A stretch of DNA of 64,000 bases from Hymenobacter sp. BT559 (GCF_016427535.1 NZ_JAELXV010000001.1:1302001-1366000); one strand, 5' to 3'. Numbered from the stretch's first letter, positions 24,859-34,767 are shown. Numbers and translations: made by a program. Notes: a model not told the origin generated them from the sequence alone.

Positions 24859-27225
24859 CTATTTCAGCAGCCGCACGTCGAAGACGCCGCCGGCCGTGGA
24901 GCCGGGGTCGGCCGCAAACTTAACGGTGAGCACCTGGCTGGCAGGGCCGCTACGCAGAGCCGCGGGCAGCGGGTACTCCACATCGAAGAACGTGCTGCCC
25001 TTGCTGGCATCAGAAGTTACTTTTTGCAGCAGCTTGCCGTTGAGAAAGATGGAGAACGTGCGGCCCCGGTCGCCGCCGAAGTACGTCACGCGCAGGGCGC
25101 GCGCTTCGGCCTTGGGGTTGCGCAGGTTGTAGCTAAACCAGCCAGTGGCATGGCGGTAGTGGCGGTCCTGAAACACGCCCGCCTCGGTGCGCTCGCTGGC
25201 AAAGCCGTGGTCAGACTCAGGCTGCTGCTCGCCGGGAGCTACACGGTCTACGGTGCGCGCATCTAGGGCCAGCTTCTCGGCATCCTTCTGGCGAATAGCT
25301 TCTTTACGGGCGGTTAGTCCTTCGGGCGTCGTCACGGGCCAGTACACCATGTAGCGCGTGTCGTGCAGCTGATAGAAGGGTACTAGCTTGACGTTGCGGT
25401 ACTTATCGGCATCAATCAGCGTCGAGGCCGTAAAGGTGAGTGGCTCGCCGGGCACGGGCCGGATGCCGGCCGTGAGGTCGGCGGGCTGGCGGCTCACCAG
25501 CACCGGGGCGTCGTCGAGAGGGTAGAGGCGGCCGTTGGCCACGTGGCCCATGCGGCTGCCCCCGGCGCGCAGGCCAGGCTGGTCGGTGGTGTCGGTAGCG
25601 GCGGCCAGCACGATGGGGCCATGCACAAACGACACCCAGGGCGAATGGTCAGGCAGGTACTCAGCCGTGGTGTGCATGGGCAGTGCTACTGTCACTACGT
25701 CGCCCGATTTCCACTTGCGGTCCACCGTGACGTAGCCAGGCGTAGTCGAGCTAGTAGCCACTGGCTGGCCATTTACTTGCACGGCTAGCTGGCCGGCCGG
25801 CACCCACGCCGGCTGCCGAATGCTGAGGGCAAACTTGCGCGACTTCTTGAGCTTAAGTGCCAGCTCCGTTGTTTCGGCAAACGGAAAGCGGGTGGTCTGG
25901 GTGAGCGCGACGCCCGCCTCCTGCCACGCCAGGCGCGAGGGCATAAACAGGTTGACCAGCAGCTGCTCTTTGCCGCGGTGCGCATAAATCAGCTCGCCGT
26001 ACTTGCCGTGGTTTTCCAGCCCCGAGCCCACGCAGCACCAGAAGCTTTCCTGGGGCTGCGAGTACACCCGGTAGTGCCGCGGCCGCATCGATGTGAAATA
26101 CACAAACCCGCCCGTGCCCGGGTGCTGCGAGGAAAGAATGTGGTTGTAAGTTGCTCGCTCGTAGTAGTCTAGGTACTTGGTATCGCCGCTGGCTAGGTAC
26201 AGGTCCTTGCTGAGCTTGAGCATATTGTACGTGTTGCACGTTTCGGGTCCCTCCTTGCTTTCGAGCATCGACGTGAAGTCGGTGGCCGGGTGAAAGTGCT
26301 CGCTCACGCTGTTGCCGCCAATCGACACGGTGCGGTGCTCCACCACGGTTTCCCAGAAGAACTTGGCCGCTTTGCGCCACTCGGGGTCGCCGCCTACTTG
26401 CGCCACGCGCTCGTAGCCAATCACTTTAGGTATCTGCGTGTTGGCGTGTAGGCCATTGAGCTTGTCCTGGCCTTGCAGCAGGGGTTGCAGTAGGGCCTGC
26501 TGCGAAAACCGCTGGGCCAGCTTGAGGTAGCGGGCATCGCCGGTGATGTCGGCCACATCGGCAAACACTTCGTTGAGGCCGCCCTGCTCGGCGCGTAGCA
26601 TGTCCTGGATTTGCGCATCGCTGAGGTTGGCCGTGAGGTCGAGGCACCAGTCGCTGAGCTTGATGAGCATGGTTTTGGCCTTTGCGTTGCCAGCCAGCAG
26701 GTAGGCGTCGCGCAAGCCGGCGTAGGTCTTGTGCAGGTTGTACCAGGGCACCCACTTCTGGTTTAGCCCAAAGCTATTGGCCTGAATATTACCCGCCTTC
26801 ACTTGCTGCCACATGGCCGGCCCGCCCGGAATGCCCCCTAGGTAGCCGTTACCGCTTTTTTGCTGGCAAACCTCCAGCTGGTCAATCATGTAGGTGAGAC
26901 GCTGCTGCACCTCTTTGTCGCCGGTGGCCGCGTACAGCAGGGCCAGGGCCGAGAGGTAGTGCCCGCCCACGTGGCCATCGAGGCCGGTGTTTTCCCAGTT
27001 GCCGTAGCGCTCGGCCTTGGGCTGCAGGCCGGCCGACAGCTGAAACGGGGCCAGCAGGCGGTCGGGGTCCAGGGCCATGACGTAGGCGCGGTCGGTTTGC
27101 TGGGCTTCGCGAAAGGGGCTTTCGAGCAGCGCTACCGACGACAGCGGAAAGCTCTGCAGCGGCGCCGACTGGCCGCTAGCCAGGGTGGGGAGTAGGAGGG
27201 TAGAGGCGAAGAGAAGGGATTTCAT
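24859..27225 (-). CDS. GH127-family beta-L-arabinofuranosidase-like protein
   Basis: This 788-residue exported protein starts at ATG 27225 (MKSLLFASTLLLPTLASGQ, a signal peptide). It has the DUF1680/GH127 (or the related GH146) alpha/alpha-barrel, with ERYGNWENTGLDGHVGGHYLSAL, the metal-binding Glu and Cys in GPETCNTYN, and the paired Cys in FWCCVGSGLENHGKYGE. In the characterised enzyme HypBA1 these Cys residues bind zinc and supply the nucleophile. C-terminal beta domains follow (about 560-788), with a DUF4986-like part. It probably removes beta-linked L-arabinofuranose from plant glycans. An upstream ATG at 27255 would add ten residues before the signal peptide. Confidence 0.88.
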   Translation of the reverse strand: MKSLLFASTLLLPTLASGQSAPLQSFPLSSVALLESPFREAQQTDRAYVMALDPDRLLAPFQLSAGLQPKAERYGNWENTGLDGHVGGHYLSALALLYAATGDKEVQQRLTYMIDQLEVCQQKSGNGYLGGIPGGPAMWQQVKAGNIQANSFGLNQKWVPWYNLHKTYAGLRDAYLLAGNAKAKTMLIKLSDWCLDLTANLSDAQIQDMLRAEQGGLNEVFADVADITGDARYLKLAQRFSQQALLQPLLQGQDKLNGLHANTQIPKVIGYERVAQVGGDPEWRKAAKFFWETVVEHRTVSIGGNSVSEHFHPATDFTSMLESKEGPETCNTYNMLKLSKDLYLASGDTKYLDYYERATYNHILSSQHPGTGGFVYFTSMRPRHYRVYSQPQESFWCCVGSGLENHGKYGELIYAHRGKEQLLVNLFMPSRLAWQEAGVALTQTTRFPFAETTELALKLKKSRKFALSIRQPAWVPAGQLAVQVNGQPVATSSTTPGYVTVDRKWKSGDVVTVALPMHTTAEYLPDHSPWVSFVHGPIVLAAATDTTDQPGLRAGGSRMGHVANGRLYPLDDAPVLVSRQPADLTAGIRPVPGEPLTFTASTLIDADKYRNVKLVPFYQLHDTRYMVYWPVTTPEGLTARKEAIRQKDAEKLALDARTVDRVAPGEQQPESDHGFASERTEAGVFQDRHYRHATGWFSYNLRNPKAEARALRVTYFGGDRGRTFSIFLNGKLLQKVTSDASKGSTFFDVEYPLPAALRSGPASQVLTVKFAADPGSTAGGVFDVRLLK

Positions 27226-27572
27226 AAAAGGTACTACCCGATTGGGAGCGTGCAATCGGCAACAAGAAGAGACGCAACAAAGTGGCTAAGTAAGCGCAAG
27301 CTACCACATTAACGTCAATTGGAAACTTCATCTAACACACATCTTTGTAAAGCATTGGGCTTATTGCCTAGAGTTTTTTATTGACGGACGGCAACAAACT
27401 ATAGCGCTGCCTACCCATAGCAGCGCATAAAACACCGTCTGGTCGCTACAAAGAGGCGGACACACGCCAAGTTGGGTGCGAACGCTGGGGGCCGACCAAA
27501 TCCTAAAAAAATGTCCGCCCCAGCGCGTAGCCAGACCGGACATTCGTAGAATAACCTAAGAACCAGGAAAGC
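27226..27572. other. Intergenic region, nothing recognised
   Basis: About 350 bases lie between two minus-strand genes. An open frame at 27361-27543 (minus) is Cys/Trp-rich without a family signature. An 8-base inverted repeat aatgtccg…cggacatt lies near 27509-27544. I see no TAnnTTTG element on the minus strand. Confidence 0.35.
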
Positions 27573-28109
27573 TTACACAGCTAGCTTGCCCTCTATGGAG
27601 TCGTCAAGCGTTTGGCCGATGGCAGCACCGATGGCCGTTTTAACGAGTGCTATGGCGTTGCCGTGCTTGTTGTCCCAGTAGTAGCCGTCTTGCGGCGCTA
27701 CCTTAATAACGGTGATACGCGGGTCGTCTTCTCCCTCCGTAAACCACGCCTTCAGAATGGGATTCCACAGCTCGTGAATGCGCGCCTTATCGGTCGAGAT
27801 GGTAGCCGTGCCTACCACGCTCAGAAAGTCGGAGTGCGCCGAGCCCTGAAAGAGCAATTGCACCTGGTCGTCTTCCTGTAGCTCCTGGTTTTTGTTGCTA
27901 TCGTTGGCGCTGAGAAACCAGAAGTTACCTTGCTCATCAACCTCTTGCACGGCCATCGGCCGGGTGGCCGGCACGGTGGCAGCGCGCAGCCGGGTGCTGA
28001 AAAAGCACGTGTTGGTTTTGCCGGCCAGCTCCTTGATTTTCTTTACTGCTTCGGCTTGGTGCAGGTCCTCATAATTGTGCTCGGGTTGTTGTTGGTTGAT
28101 GCTGTCCAT
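27573..28109 (-). CDS. Pyridoxamine 5'-phosphate oxidase-fold general stress protein
   Basis: The 178-residue call begins at ATG 28109 (MDSINQQQPEHNYEDLH). It has the split-barrel flavin-binding fold of the 'general stress protein 26' group: FFSTRLRAATVPATRPMAVQEVDEQGNFWFLSA, QLLFQGSAHSDFLSVVGTATI and FTEGEDDPRITVIKV. Relatives bind FMN or FAD, but their physiological reaction is undefined. It is cytoplasmic and monocistronic. The upstream extension to 28211 is not protein-like. Confidence 0.85.
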   Translation of the reverse strand: MDSINQQQPEHNYEDLHQAEAVKKIKELAGKTNTCFFSTRLRAATVPATRPMAVQEVDEQGNFWFLSANDSNKNQELQEDDQVQLLFQGSAHSDFLSVVGTATISTDKARIHELWNPILKAWFTEGEDDPRITVIKVAPQDGYYWDNKHGNAIALVKTAIGAAIGQTLDDSIEGKLAV

Positions 28110-28519
28110 TAGCTGAATAAGCTGGGGTAATGAGGAATAAGGCCCGGCCCCTAGGTTGCCAACGGCCGCTCGGCCCTCGAAAAGGGCGAAACAGGAGCAA
28201 GCGAGGACCAATGCCCGTAGCAGCCCAGTGTCTGCGTACGCTGCTTGCTTACGCGCTGGGAAATCAAATCGTTATTTAGGCAATCATTTCCAGGCCTGGA
28301 CCTCTGGCAGCTAGGCGCTGGCTCAGTGTCAGTAGTCGGGCAAGGCGTCGCAGCTTCTCACAGGCGTAACCTAGGGCTATTAAAAACCGGGATTTGTCCA
28401 CCCAAAGCCGTTATTCGGTAGCCGCTGGGTGGCTAGCGCCCCAATACTTTTGCTCCTGCTTGGGGTAGCGAGGACAACTTGTTCTAATGTCGCTCAGAAA
28501 CCCCTAGCCTAGGTAGCTC
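28110..28519. other. Divergent intergenic region, nothing recognised
   Basis: About 410 bases lie between the stress-protein gene (minus) and an AraC-type gene (plus). It holds CCTAGG copies near 28150, 28370 and 28508. I see no clear promoter consensus, repeat or small gene. Confidence 0.35.
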
Positions 28520-29392
28520 ATGTCCCAAAAAATCATTCCGTTGCAGTCACTAAGCACCAGCTGGGCTGGGGTGGCGGTGTATCATATTGCGCCGGCCGAC
28601 CTTACGCCGCACGTGCAGCGAGAGCTGGCTATTGCGCACCGGCACGACCACTACAGCTGCTTTCTCACCGAGGAGGGGGCTGTAGAGATAACCGTGGATT
28701 TTCAACCCCTGCGCCTGGTGCCGCACTCGCTATTTGTGTCGTGCCCCGGCCAGGTGCACCAAGTGGCTATGCCCCAGCAGTATCGGGGCTGGATGGTGCT
28801 GGCCGATGCCAAGCTCCTGAGTCCGCCCACCCGGCGCTACTTTGAACAAGCCAGCGCCCGCCCCGAGTTGCTGCACCTAGGCGCGGCCGAGCACGCGTGG
28901 TTTCAGCAACTGCTGCCCGCACTGCACGAGGCGGCTGGCCCGCCCAACTCCCAGCTAGCCGATGCCGAAACCAGCCAGCACCTGCTTAATGCCTACCTGG
29001 CCCAGGCCGTGCGCTTGCTGCAAGCCCAGCCGCCCCAGCAGCCGGCGCCCTCTCGGCGCAACCTGGCGCTCACGCAGCAGTTTCGCCAGCTACTGCAGCA
29101 GCACTTTTTAAGCTGTAAAAAACCAGCCTCCTACGCCCACCAGCTGCACGTGAGCGTCAACCACCTCAACGATACGGTGAAGGCTACCACGGGCTTCTCG
29201 GTCAGCTACTTCATTCAGCAGCAAGTGCTGGCCGAAGCCCAGCGTCTGCTCGTTTACACCGACCTCAACGTGCAGGAGGTGGCCGGGCAGCTGGGCTACG
29301 ACGATACCAAGTACTTCAGTCGCCTTTTTGCTAAGGGCACTGGGGTGTCGCCCAGCCTCTTTCGCCAGCGGCAAGCCCCGCAAGCAACCTAG
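28520..29392 (+). CDS. AraC-family transcriptional regulator
   Basis: This 290-residue protein starts at ATG 28520. The N-terminal cupin part has AHRHDHYSCFLTEEGAVEI and PHSLFVSCPGQVHQV. The C-terminal DNA-binding part has the helices SYAHQLHVSVNHLNDTVKA and NVQEVAGQLGYDDTKYFSRLF, ending in GVSPSLFRQ. A 71-residue protein starts three bases after its stop and an FAD monooxygenase 250 bases later, so these three probably form a unit regulated by or with this protein. Confidence 0.88.
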   Translation: MSQKIIPLQSLSTSWAGVAVYHIAPADLTPHVQRELAIAHRHDHYSCFLTEEGAVEITVDFQPLRLVPHSLFVSCPGQVHQVAMPQQYRGWMVLADAKLLSPPTRRYFEQASARPELLHLGAAEHAWFQQLLPALHEAAGPPNSQLADAETSQHLLNAYLAQAVRLLQAQPPQQPAPSRRNLALTQQFRQLLQQHFLSCKKPASYAHQLHVSVNHLNDTVKATTGFSVSYFIQQQVLAEAQRLLVYTDLNVQEVAGQLGYDDTKYFSRLFAKGTGVSPSLFRQRQAPQAT

Positions 29393-29395
29393 AAG

Positions 29396-29611
29396 ATGGA
29401 GCAAGTAGAAGTATTTCGGACTTCGGTAGCCACCCCCGCGCAGGCCGCACCGCTCATCACGCAGCTGCAGGCGCTATTGCCTGGCTGCCGCATCACCTTC
29501 GACCTAGACGACTGCGATAAGGTGCTGCGAATTGCCGGGCCCGTGGTGGGGACACCGGCGGCTATTGCCTGCTTGGTGCGGGTCGGCTACGCTTGCGTGC
29601 CTCTAGACTAG
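29396..29611 (+). CDS. Small conserved-looking protein
   Basis: This 71-residue protein has a ferredoxin-like betaalphabeta pattern (MEQVEVFRTSV, then a helix, then CRITFDLDDCDKVLRIAG). It resembles short Bacteroidota proteins that I remember as having the same FDLxDCDxxLR segment and being loosely related to HMA-type folds. The metal-binding CxxC motif is absent. The start is three bases after the AraC stop codon, so translation is coupled. Function is unknown. Confidence 0.7.
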   Translation: MEQVEVFRTSVATPAQAAPLITQLQALLPGCRITFDLDDCDKVLRIAGPVVGTPAAIACLVRVGYACVPLD

Positions 29612-29640
29612 TAATGATTTTATCCTATTTATTGCTGACA

Positions 29641-30831
29641 ATGAACGTATTGATAACAGGGGCTAGCATTGCTGGCCCCGCCCTGGCCTGGTGGCTGCAC
29701 CGATTTGGCATGGCGGTGACGGTGGTAGAGCGCGCCCCGGCGTTTCGCGATGGTGGCCAAAACATCGACGTGCGCGGCGCCGGCCGCACCGTACTGGAGC
29801 GCATGGGGCTCTTCGAGGCCGTGAAAGCCCACGGCACGGGCGAGCAAGGCCTGGTTTTCGTGGATGAAAACAACGCCACCGTAGCCGAATTTGACGAAGC
29901 CGACCTAGGTAGCAACAGCTTCACGGCGGAGCTGGAAATCTTGCGCGGCGACCTGGCCCGGCTGCTCTACGAGCACAGCCGCGCCCACGTCACGTACCGC
30001 TTCGGCGACTATATCAAGGCGGTGGAAGAAACGTCCGAGGGCGTCATCGTCACGTTTGCGCACGGCGAGCCGCAACGCTTCGACCTAGTGGTGGTGGCCG
30101 AGGGCGCCAACTCGGCTACGCGCCAGCTGCTGTTTGGTGCCGAGGTCACGCGCAAGCCCTACGACTTGTACGTGGCCTATTTTACCATAGCGCGGGGCGA
30201 GCACGACCACGAGCTGGCGCGCACCTACAATGCGCCGGGCGGGCGCGGCGTCTGCCTGCGGCCCGACAACCAAGGCACTACCCGCGCCTTGCTCACGCTA
30301 CAGCAGGAGGCTGCCGGCTACGAAGACCTCTCGCCCGAAGAGCAAAAGGACCTGCTGCAAGCGCGCTTTGCCGATGCGGGCTGGGAAACGCCCCGCGTGT
30401 TGGAGGGGCTAGCCTGCGCCGACGATTTCTACTTCGAATTTGTGAGCCAGGTGAAGCTAGACCGCTGGGCCCAGGGGCGGGTGGTGCTCACTGGCGACGC
30501 GGCGTGGTGCGCGGGCCCCTTTGGCGTAGGCACCACCGAGGCGCTGGTGGGCGCCTATGTGCTGGCCGGCGAGCTGCGGCAGCACCCCAGCGACTACCGC
30601 GCCGCCTTCGCCGCTTACGAGCGTCTCATGCGCCCCTACGTAGCGCAGGGCCAGGATGTGCCGAAGCTGGCCCCGCGCCTGGCAAACCCGCAGAGCGAGC
30701 TGGGTATTGCCGTGCAGCACACGGTGCTGCGCGTGGCGGCGGTCCCGGGCATCCGGCAGGTAGTAGGCAAGCTGGCCGCCCCGCCCACCGATGCTATCGA
30801 GCTGCCCGACTACGAGCACGCCGGCGGCTAG
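29641..30831 (+). CDS. FAD-dependent monooxygenase (TetX/PHBH-like)
   Basis: The 396-residue call begins at ATG 29641 (MNVLITGASIAGPALAWWL), which places the dinucleotide-binding motif at the N-terminus as usual. It also has the DG motif region (LVVVAEGANSATRQLLFG) and the FAD ribityl-binding GDAAWCAGPFGVGTTEALVGAYVLAGEL. Relatives hydroxylate aromatic or polyketide-type compounds, and some inactivate tetracyclines. Substrate specificity cannot be read from the sequence. In-frame ATG at 29614 would add nine hydrophobic residues. Confidence 0.88.
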   Translation: MNVLITGASIAGPALAWWLHRFGMAVTVVERAPAFRDGGQNIDVRGAGRTVLERMGLFEAVKAHGTGEQGLVFVDENNATVAEFDEADLGSNSFTAELEILRGDLARLLYEHSRAHVTYRFGDYIKAVEETSEGVIVTFAHGEPQRFDLVVVAEGANSATRQLLFGAEVTRKPYDLYVAYFTIARGEHDHELARTYNAPGGRGVCLRPDNQGTTRALLTLQQEAAGYEDLSPEEQKDLLQARFADAGWETPRVLEGLACADDFYFEFVSQVKLDRWAQGRVVLTGDAAWCAGPFGVGTTEALVGAYVLAGELRQHPSDYRAAFAAYERLMRPYVAQGQDVPKLAPRLANPQSELGIAVQHTVLRVAAVPGIRQVVGKLAAPPTDAIELPDYEHAGG

Positions 30832-30977
30832 CGGCGCTTGGCGTGCTCTAGCGCTCCTAGGTCGGCCGGCAGCCGACCGGCAGCCGTAAGCCTACTGCCC
30901 GGCCCCGGCTGGCTGGGCTGGGCAACCTTTGGGCGCCTGGCTGCATCTTAGCTGGTACCTACCTCGTTTTGTGATTT

Positions 30978-31478
30978 ATGACACGTGCTCTTTCTTACTC
31001 TCTGCTGAGCCTACTACTGGTCGGCGCCACGGCCTGCCACGAAGCGGCTACCATCCCACAAACAGAGTTCTTTGTGCAAGCCACTCGGAATGCAACCCCT
31101 TGGACAGCCACTGCCACCGCCACCCATAGCAAGGCCAGCCAGCAATTTTACCTCGTGGGGCAAACCGGCGACGCAGCTAAAGCCGAAGCCTTGTCGCTGG
31201 GTTTTGCATTGCCCGCGGCACCCCAGCTGGCGCCCGTGCAGGCGTTGCCGGCCGCCTGGCGGGTGTCGGTGGGCTACGATGCGCTCATCGACAGCTACGC
31301 CACCGCCGATGAGGCGGGCCTCCCTAGGCTAGAAATAACGCGCCTCGACACAGTAAACAAGGTAGTAGAAGGCCGCTTCGAGGCCACCCTGATGCGGGAG
31401 AAGCAATGGACTACGAAGCCGGAACCGATGACCTTGGAGAAGGGCTCCTTCCGGGCGCACTATACCGAGGTGCCTTAA
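30978..31478 (+). CDS. Small lipoprotein of unknown function
   Basis: This 166-residue protein has a lipoprotein signal (LLLVGATAC, Cys20). The mature part is a beta-rich domain with the start FFVQATRNATPWTATATAT and a later FEATLMRE, a pattern seen in short Bacteroidota lipoproteins of the DUF6252 kind. It is probably attached to the outer or inner membrane, facing the periplasm. There is no operon partner. Confidence 0.7.
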   Translation: MTRALSYSLLSLLLVGATACHEAATIPQTEFFVQATRNATPWTATATATHSKASQQFYLVGQTGDAAKAEALSLGFALPAAPQLAPVQALPAAWRVSVGYDALIDSYATADEAGLPRLEITRLDTVNKVVEGRFEATLMREKQWTTKPEPMTLEKGSFRAHYTEVP

Positions 31479-31759
31479 AAAATATTTTGAAGCGCCGGCC
31501 AGAGGCCGATGAAATAGGGGGCACGGGGTGCAGTTTCGTACCCTAAGTGCTATTTCAATAAAAAATAGGGGCGCACTTTTATAGTGAATAAGTAGGTGCC
31601 GGAGTAAATAAGTTGTAGTATATTGTAAATAAACATAATTTGTAGGTGACGTGAGGAAAAAGCAGGGGGTAAGTACCGGCAGGCAGTAGCCAATTAGGTA
31701 TCTTCGTCGCGGGTGCGCGCTACGCGCTGTCACACTTACTTCCGCGCTTTTCCTTACCA

Positions 31760-34312
31760 ATGCTGCCTTCCGACGAACTAAGCACGGCGGCGCTACTGCA
31801 TACGCTGCTAGACGTCTCGCTTACCGGCGTCATCCTTTTCCGGCCCGTCTACGACGCGGCGGGCACGACCATTGTAGACCTGGCCTACGAGCACCTCAAC
31901 CCCGCTGCGCAGCACATGCTGCAGCTATCCGAGCGCCCGGGCGAGTCGTTTCTGACCCTGTATCCAAGCGCCGCTACCCAGGAGGGCGTGTTTGCGTTTT
32001 ACCGCGATACCTTCTTGGCCGGGCACCTAGGGAAGCACCAGTTCAACTACCAGTACGATGGGCTGGATGGCTATTTCATGCTGTCGGCCCAGCGCCAGGG
32101 ACCGCTGTTGGTCGTCAGCTTCACCGACACCAACAACCAGCCCCGCACGGCAGCCGAGCAGGCGCTGCGCGAAAGCCAGGCCCGCGAGCAGGCGGCCCGC
32201 CAGGAGGCTGAGCGCCAGCGCCAGCAGCTCTACAACATGTTTGAGCAGGCCCCAGCCATGATTTGCATCTTCGACGGGCCGGCGCATACCTTCCAGTTTG
32301 TGAACCCGCCCTACCAGGCCCTAGTGGGCACGCGGCCGCTGGTGGGCAAGCCCATTGCCGAAGCCATGCCCGAGCTGGCCGGCCAGCCCTTTTTTGGCCT
32401 GCTCGACCGCGTGTACCAGACCGGCGAAACGTTTTATGCCTCGGAAATGCTGGTGCAGCTCGACCACCACAACGAGGGCCGTGCTGAACTAGAGCAGCGC
32501 TACTACAACTTCATCTACCAAGCACGCCATAGCTTGGCGGGCGATATTGATGGCATTCTGGTATTTGCCTATGAGGTAACATCTCAGGTACGCGCTCGGC
32601 AGCAGGTGCAGGACCTCAACGAGGAATTGGCAGCCATCAACGAGGAGCTGCGCGCCAGCAACGAAGAGTACCTGCTCGCCAACACTGCCCTGAGCCTAAC
32701 CCAGCAGGAGCTACAGGCCCTGAACCAAGAGCTAGAAGCCCGGGTGCAGCGCCGCACCAAGCAGCTGGCCGAGGAGCGGGAGGGCTTCTACCAGATTCTT
32801 ACCCAAACGACGGCCGCTGTATGCATTCTGCGCGGGCCCGAGCATCGGTTTGTATTTCGCAACCAAACCTACGAGCGGCTTTTTCCCGGCCGCGGCCAGC
32901 AGGGGATTAGCGTTGCGGAAGGATTCCCGGAAGTGGCTATGCAGGGTTTTACTGAGCTGCTGGACAAAGTGTATACCACGGGTGAGCCGTACTACGGCTA
33001 CGAGGTACCAGTTCGGCTGGCGCAGCCCAATGGGCAGTCGCAGCTCTTTTACCTAAATTTTGTGTATTCGGCCTACCGCGAAGCCGGGGAGATTGTGGGC
33101 ATCAGCGTTTTCGCCTACGACGTGACGGAGGGCGTAGTAGCCAAGCAGCAGCGCGAAGCCCAGCAGCGCCAGCTACGAGAGTTGTTTGAGCAGGCCCCGG
33201 TGGCCATCGCCATCTTCCGCGGGCCAACGTATGTGATTGAGTTTGCCAACTCGGCGGTGTGCGTGATGTGGGGGCGCACGCTTGAGCAGACCCTAGGTAC
33301 CCCGTTGTTCGAACTGCTGCCCGAAGCGGCAGGCCAGGGCTTTGAAGCGCTACTCGATGGCGTGATGGCTACCGGCGAGCCCTTCGTGGCCCACGAGCTG
33401 CCTTCCTACATCGACCGCCAGGGCCGCCGCGACCTCGTGTATTGGGACTTTGTATACCAGCCGCTGCGCGAAGGCTCGGCGCAGATTACGGCCGTGACCG
33501 TGGTGGCTACCGACGTAACTGACCAAGTGCGCGCCCGGCAGCAGGTGCAGGACCTCAACGAGGAGTTGGCCGTCATCAACGAAGAGCTGACGGCCACCAA
33601 CGTAGAGCTCAGCGAAACGAATACCCGCCTCACGCGCACCAACGCCGACCTCGACACCTTCGTGTACACGGCCTCGCACGACCTCAAGGCCCCGATTACC
33701 AACATCGAGTCCATCTTGCTGGCCCTGCGCGAGCACCTGCCGCCTGCCGTGCAGCAAGAGCCGCTAGTGGGGCACCTGCTGCACCTGCTGGGCACCACCG
33801 TCGAGCGTTTCCGCCTCACCATTGCCCAGCTCACCGACCTCACCAAGCTGCAGCTGGTGCACGCGGGCCCCGCCGAGGCCGTGCCCTTGGCCGCCCTGGT
33901 GCAAGACGTGCTGCTAGACCTGCACACCGAGGCTGCTACGGCCCAGCTCACGGTGGCCATCGACCCCGACCTAGAGGTGCGGTTCGCTCCCAAAAACGCG
34001 CGCAGCATAGTATATAACCTACTCAGCAATGCCTTTAAGTACCGCGACCCCGCTCGCCCGTCAGTGGTGCAAGTGCGGGCTTGGCGCACGCCCCAGGGCG
34101 CGATGCTAGCAGTGCAAGACCAAGGCCTGGGCCTGAATGCCACTCAACAAAGCCGGCTTTTTGGCTTATTTCAGCGCCTGCACACCCACGTCGAGGGCAC
34201 AGGCATAGGCCTTTATCTGGTGAAGCGCCTAATTGAAAACGGGGGCGGAACCATCGCCGTTGAGAGCCAACCTGGCGAGGGCACCACCTTCACGGTTGAA
34301 TTTCCTACTTAA
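31760..34312 (+). CDS. Cytoplasmic multi-PAS sensor histidine kinase
   Basis: This 850-residue protein has no membrane segment. A PAS-like N-terminal region (about 10-125) is followed by three PAS modules with the shared line MFEQAPAMICIF, ILTQTTAAVCIL or LFEQAPVAIAIF (starts near 155, 345 and 475). Two nearly identical coiled-coil linkers (RARQQVQDLNEELA) separate these modules. A HisKA domain (YTASHDLKAPITNIESIL) and an HATPase domain (NLLSNAFKY, VQDQGLGLN, TGIGLYLVKRLIENGGG) complete it. The single-domain response regulator 50 bases downstream is its probable partner. The absence of a membrane anchor suggests sensing of an internal signal such as redox state or light, which is inference. 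Confidence 0.92.
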   Translation: MLPSDELSTAALLHTLLDVSLTGVILFRPVYDAAGTTIVDLAYEHLNPAAQHMLQLSERPGESFLTLYPSAATQEGVFAFYRDTFLAGHLGKHQFNYQYDGLDGYFMLSAQRQGPLLVVSFTDTNNQPRTAAEQALRESQAREQAARQEAERQRQQLYNMFEQAPAMICIFDGPAHTFQFVNPPYQALVGTRPLVGKPIAEAMPELAGQPFFGLLDRVYQTGETFYASEMLVQLDHHNEGRAELEQRYYNFIYQARHSLAGDIDGILVFAYEVTSQVRARQQVQDLNEELAAINEELRASNEEYLLANTALSLTQQELQALNQELEARVQRRTKQLAEEREGFYQILTQTTAAVCILRGPEHRFVFRNQTYERLFPGRGQQGISVAEGFPEVAMQGFTELLDKVYTTGEPYYGYEVPVRLAQPNGQSQLFYLNFVYSAYREAGEIVGISVFAYDVTEGVVAKQQREAQQRQLRELFEQAPVAIAIFRGPTYVIEFANSAVCVMWGRTLEQTLGTPLFELLPEAAGQGFEALLDGVMATGEPFVAHELPSYIDRQGRRDLVYWDFVYQPLREGSAQITAVTVVATDVTDQVRARQQVQDLNEELAVINEELTATNVELSETNTRLTRTNADLDTFVYTASHDLKAPITNIESILLALREHLPPAVQQEPLVGHLLHLLGTTVERFRLTIAQLTDLTKLQLVHAGPAEAVPLAALVQDVLLDLHTEAATAQLTVAIDPDLEVRFAPKNARSIVYNLLSNAFKYRDPARPSVVQVRAWRTPQGAMLAVQDQGLGLNATQQSRLFGLFQRLHTHVEGTGIGLYLVKRLIENGGGTIAVESQPGEGTTFTVEFPT

Positions 34313-34362
34313 ACTACTGGGTTTATCTTGCTGGCTGCTCGGTAGCTGGTGTATTTTCTGCT

Positions 34363-34767
34363 ATGTCTAAGTTAGCTAATGTGTTGCTCGTCGACGACGA
34401 CGCAACCACTAATTTCCTCAACAAGCTTTTGCTGCAAACCATGGGCATTGCCGACCAGTTGCTGGTGGCTGAGAATGGGATAGAGGCCCTGCGCATCTTG
34501 CGCCAAACCTGCAGCGAGCTGGTCGAGCCCTGCCCGCAGCTCATTCTGCTCGACATGAATATGCCCATTATGAATGGGCTGGCCTTCCTGGAGGCCTATG
34601 CCCAGCAGCCGGAGGTGCACCGCCACCCCACCGTTATCGTGATGCTGACTACCTCGCTGCACGAGCGTGACCTAGTGCGAGCCCAGGCGCTGCCCATTGC
34701 CAGCATCCTGAACAAGCCCCTAACACGGGAAAAGGTAACGGCCATCCTGCAGACGCACTTCGCTTAG
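34363..34767 (+). CDS. Single-domain response regulator (CheY-like)
   Basis: This 134-residue receiver domain has the acidic pair in VLLVDDDATTNF, the phospho-acceptor Asp in LILLDMNMPIMNG, the conserved Thr in MLTTS and Lys in LNKPLT. No output domain is present. It follows the PAS kinase by 50 bases on the same strand and is very probably its target, acting by protein contact or in a phosphorelay. Confidence 0.92.
   Translation: MSKLANVLLVDDDATTNFLNKLLLQTMGIADQLLVAENGIEALRILRQTCSELVEPCPQLILLDMNMPIMNGLAFLEAYAQQPEVHRHPTVIVMLTTSLHERDLVRAQALPIASILNKPLTREKVTAILQTHFA

Noticed and set aside
27361..27543. 60-residue minus-strand frame in an intergenic region
   Set aside because: The composition is unlike a real protein, with no start signal or family; I treat it as spacer.
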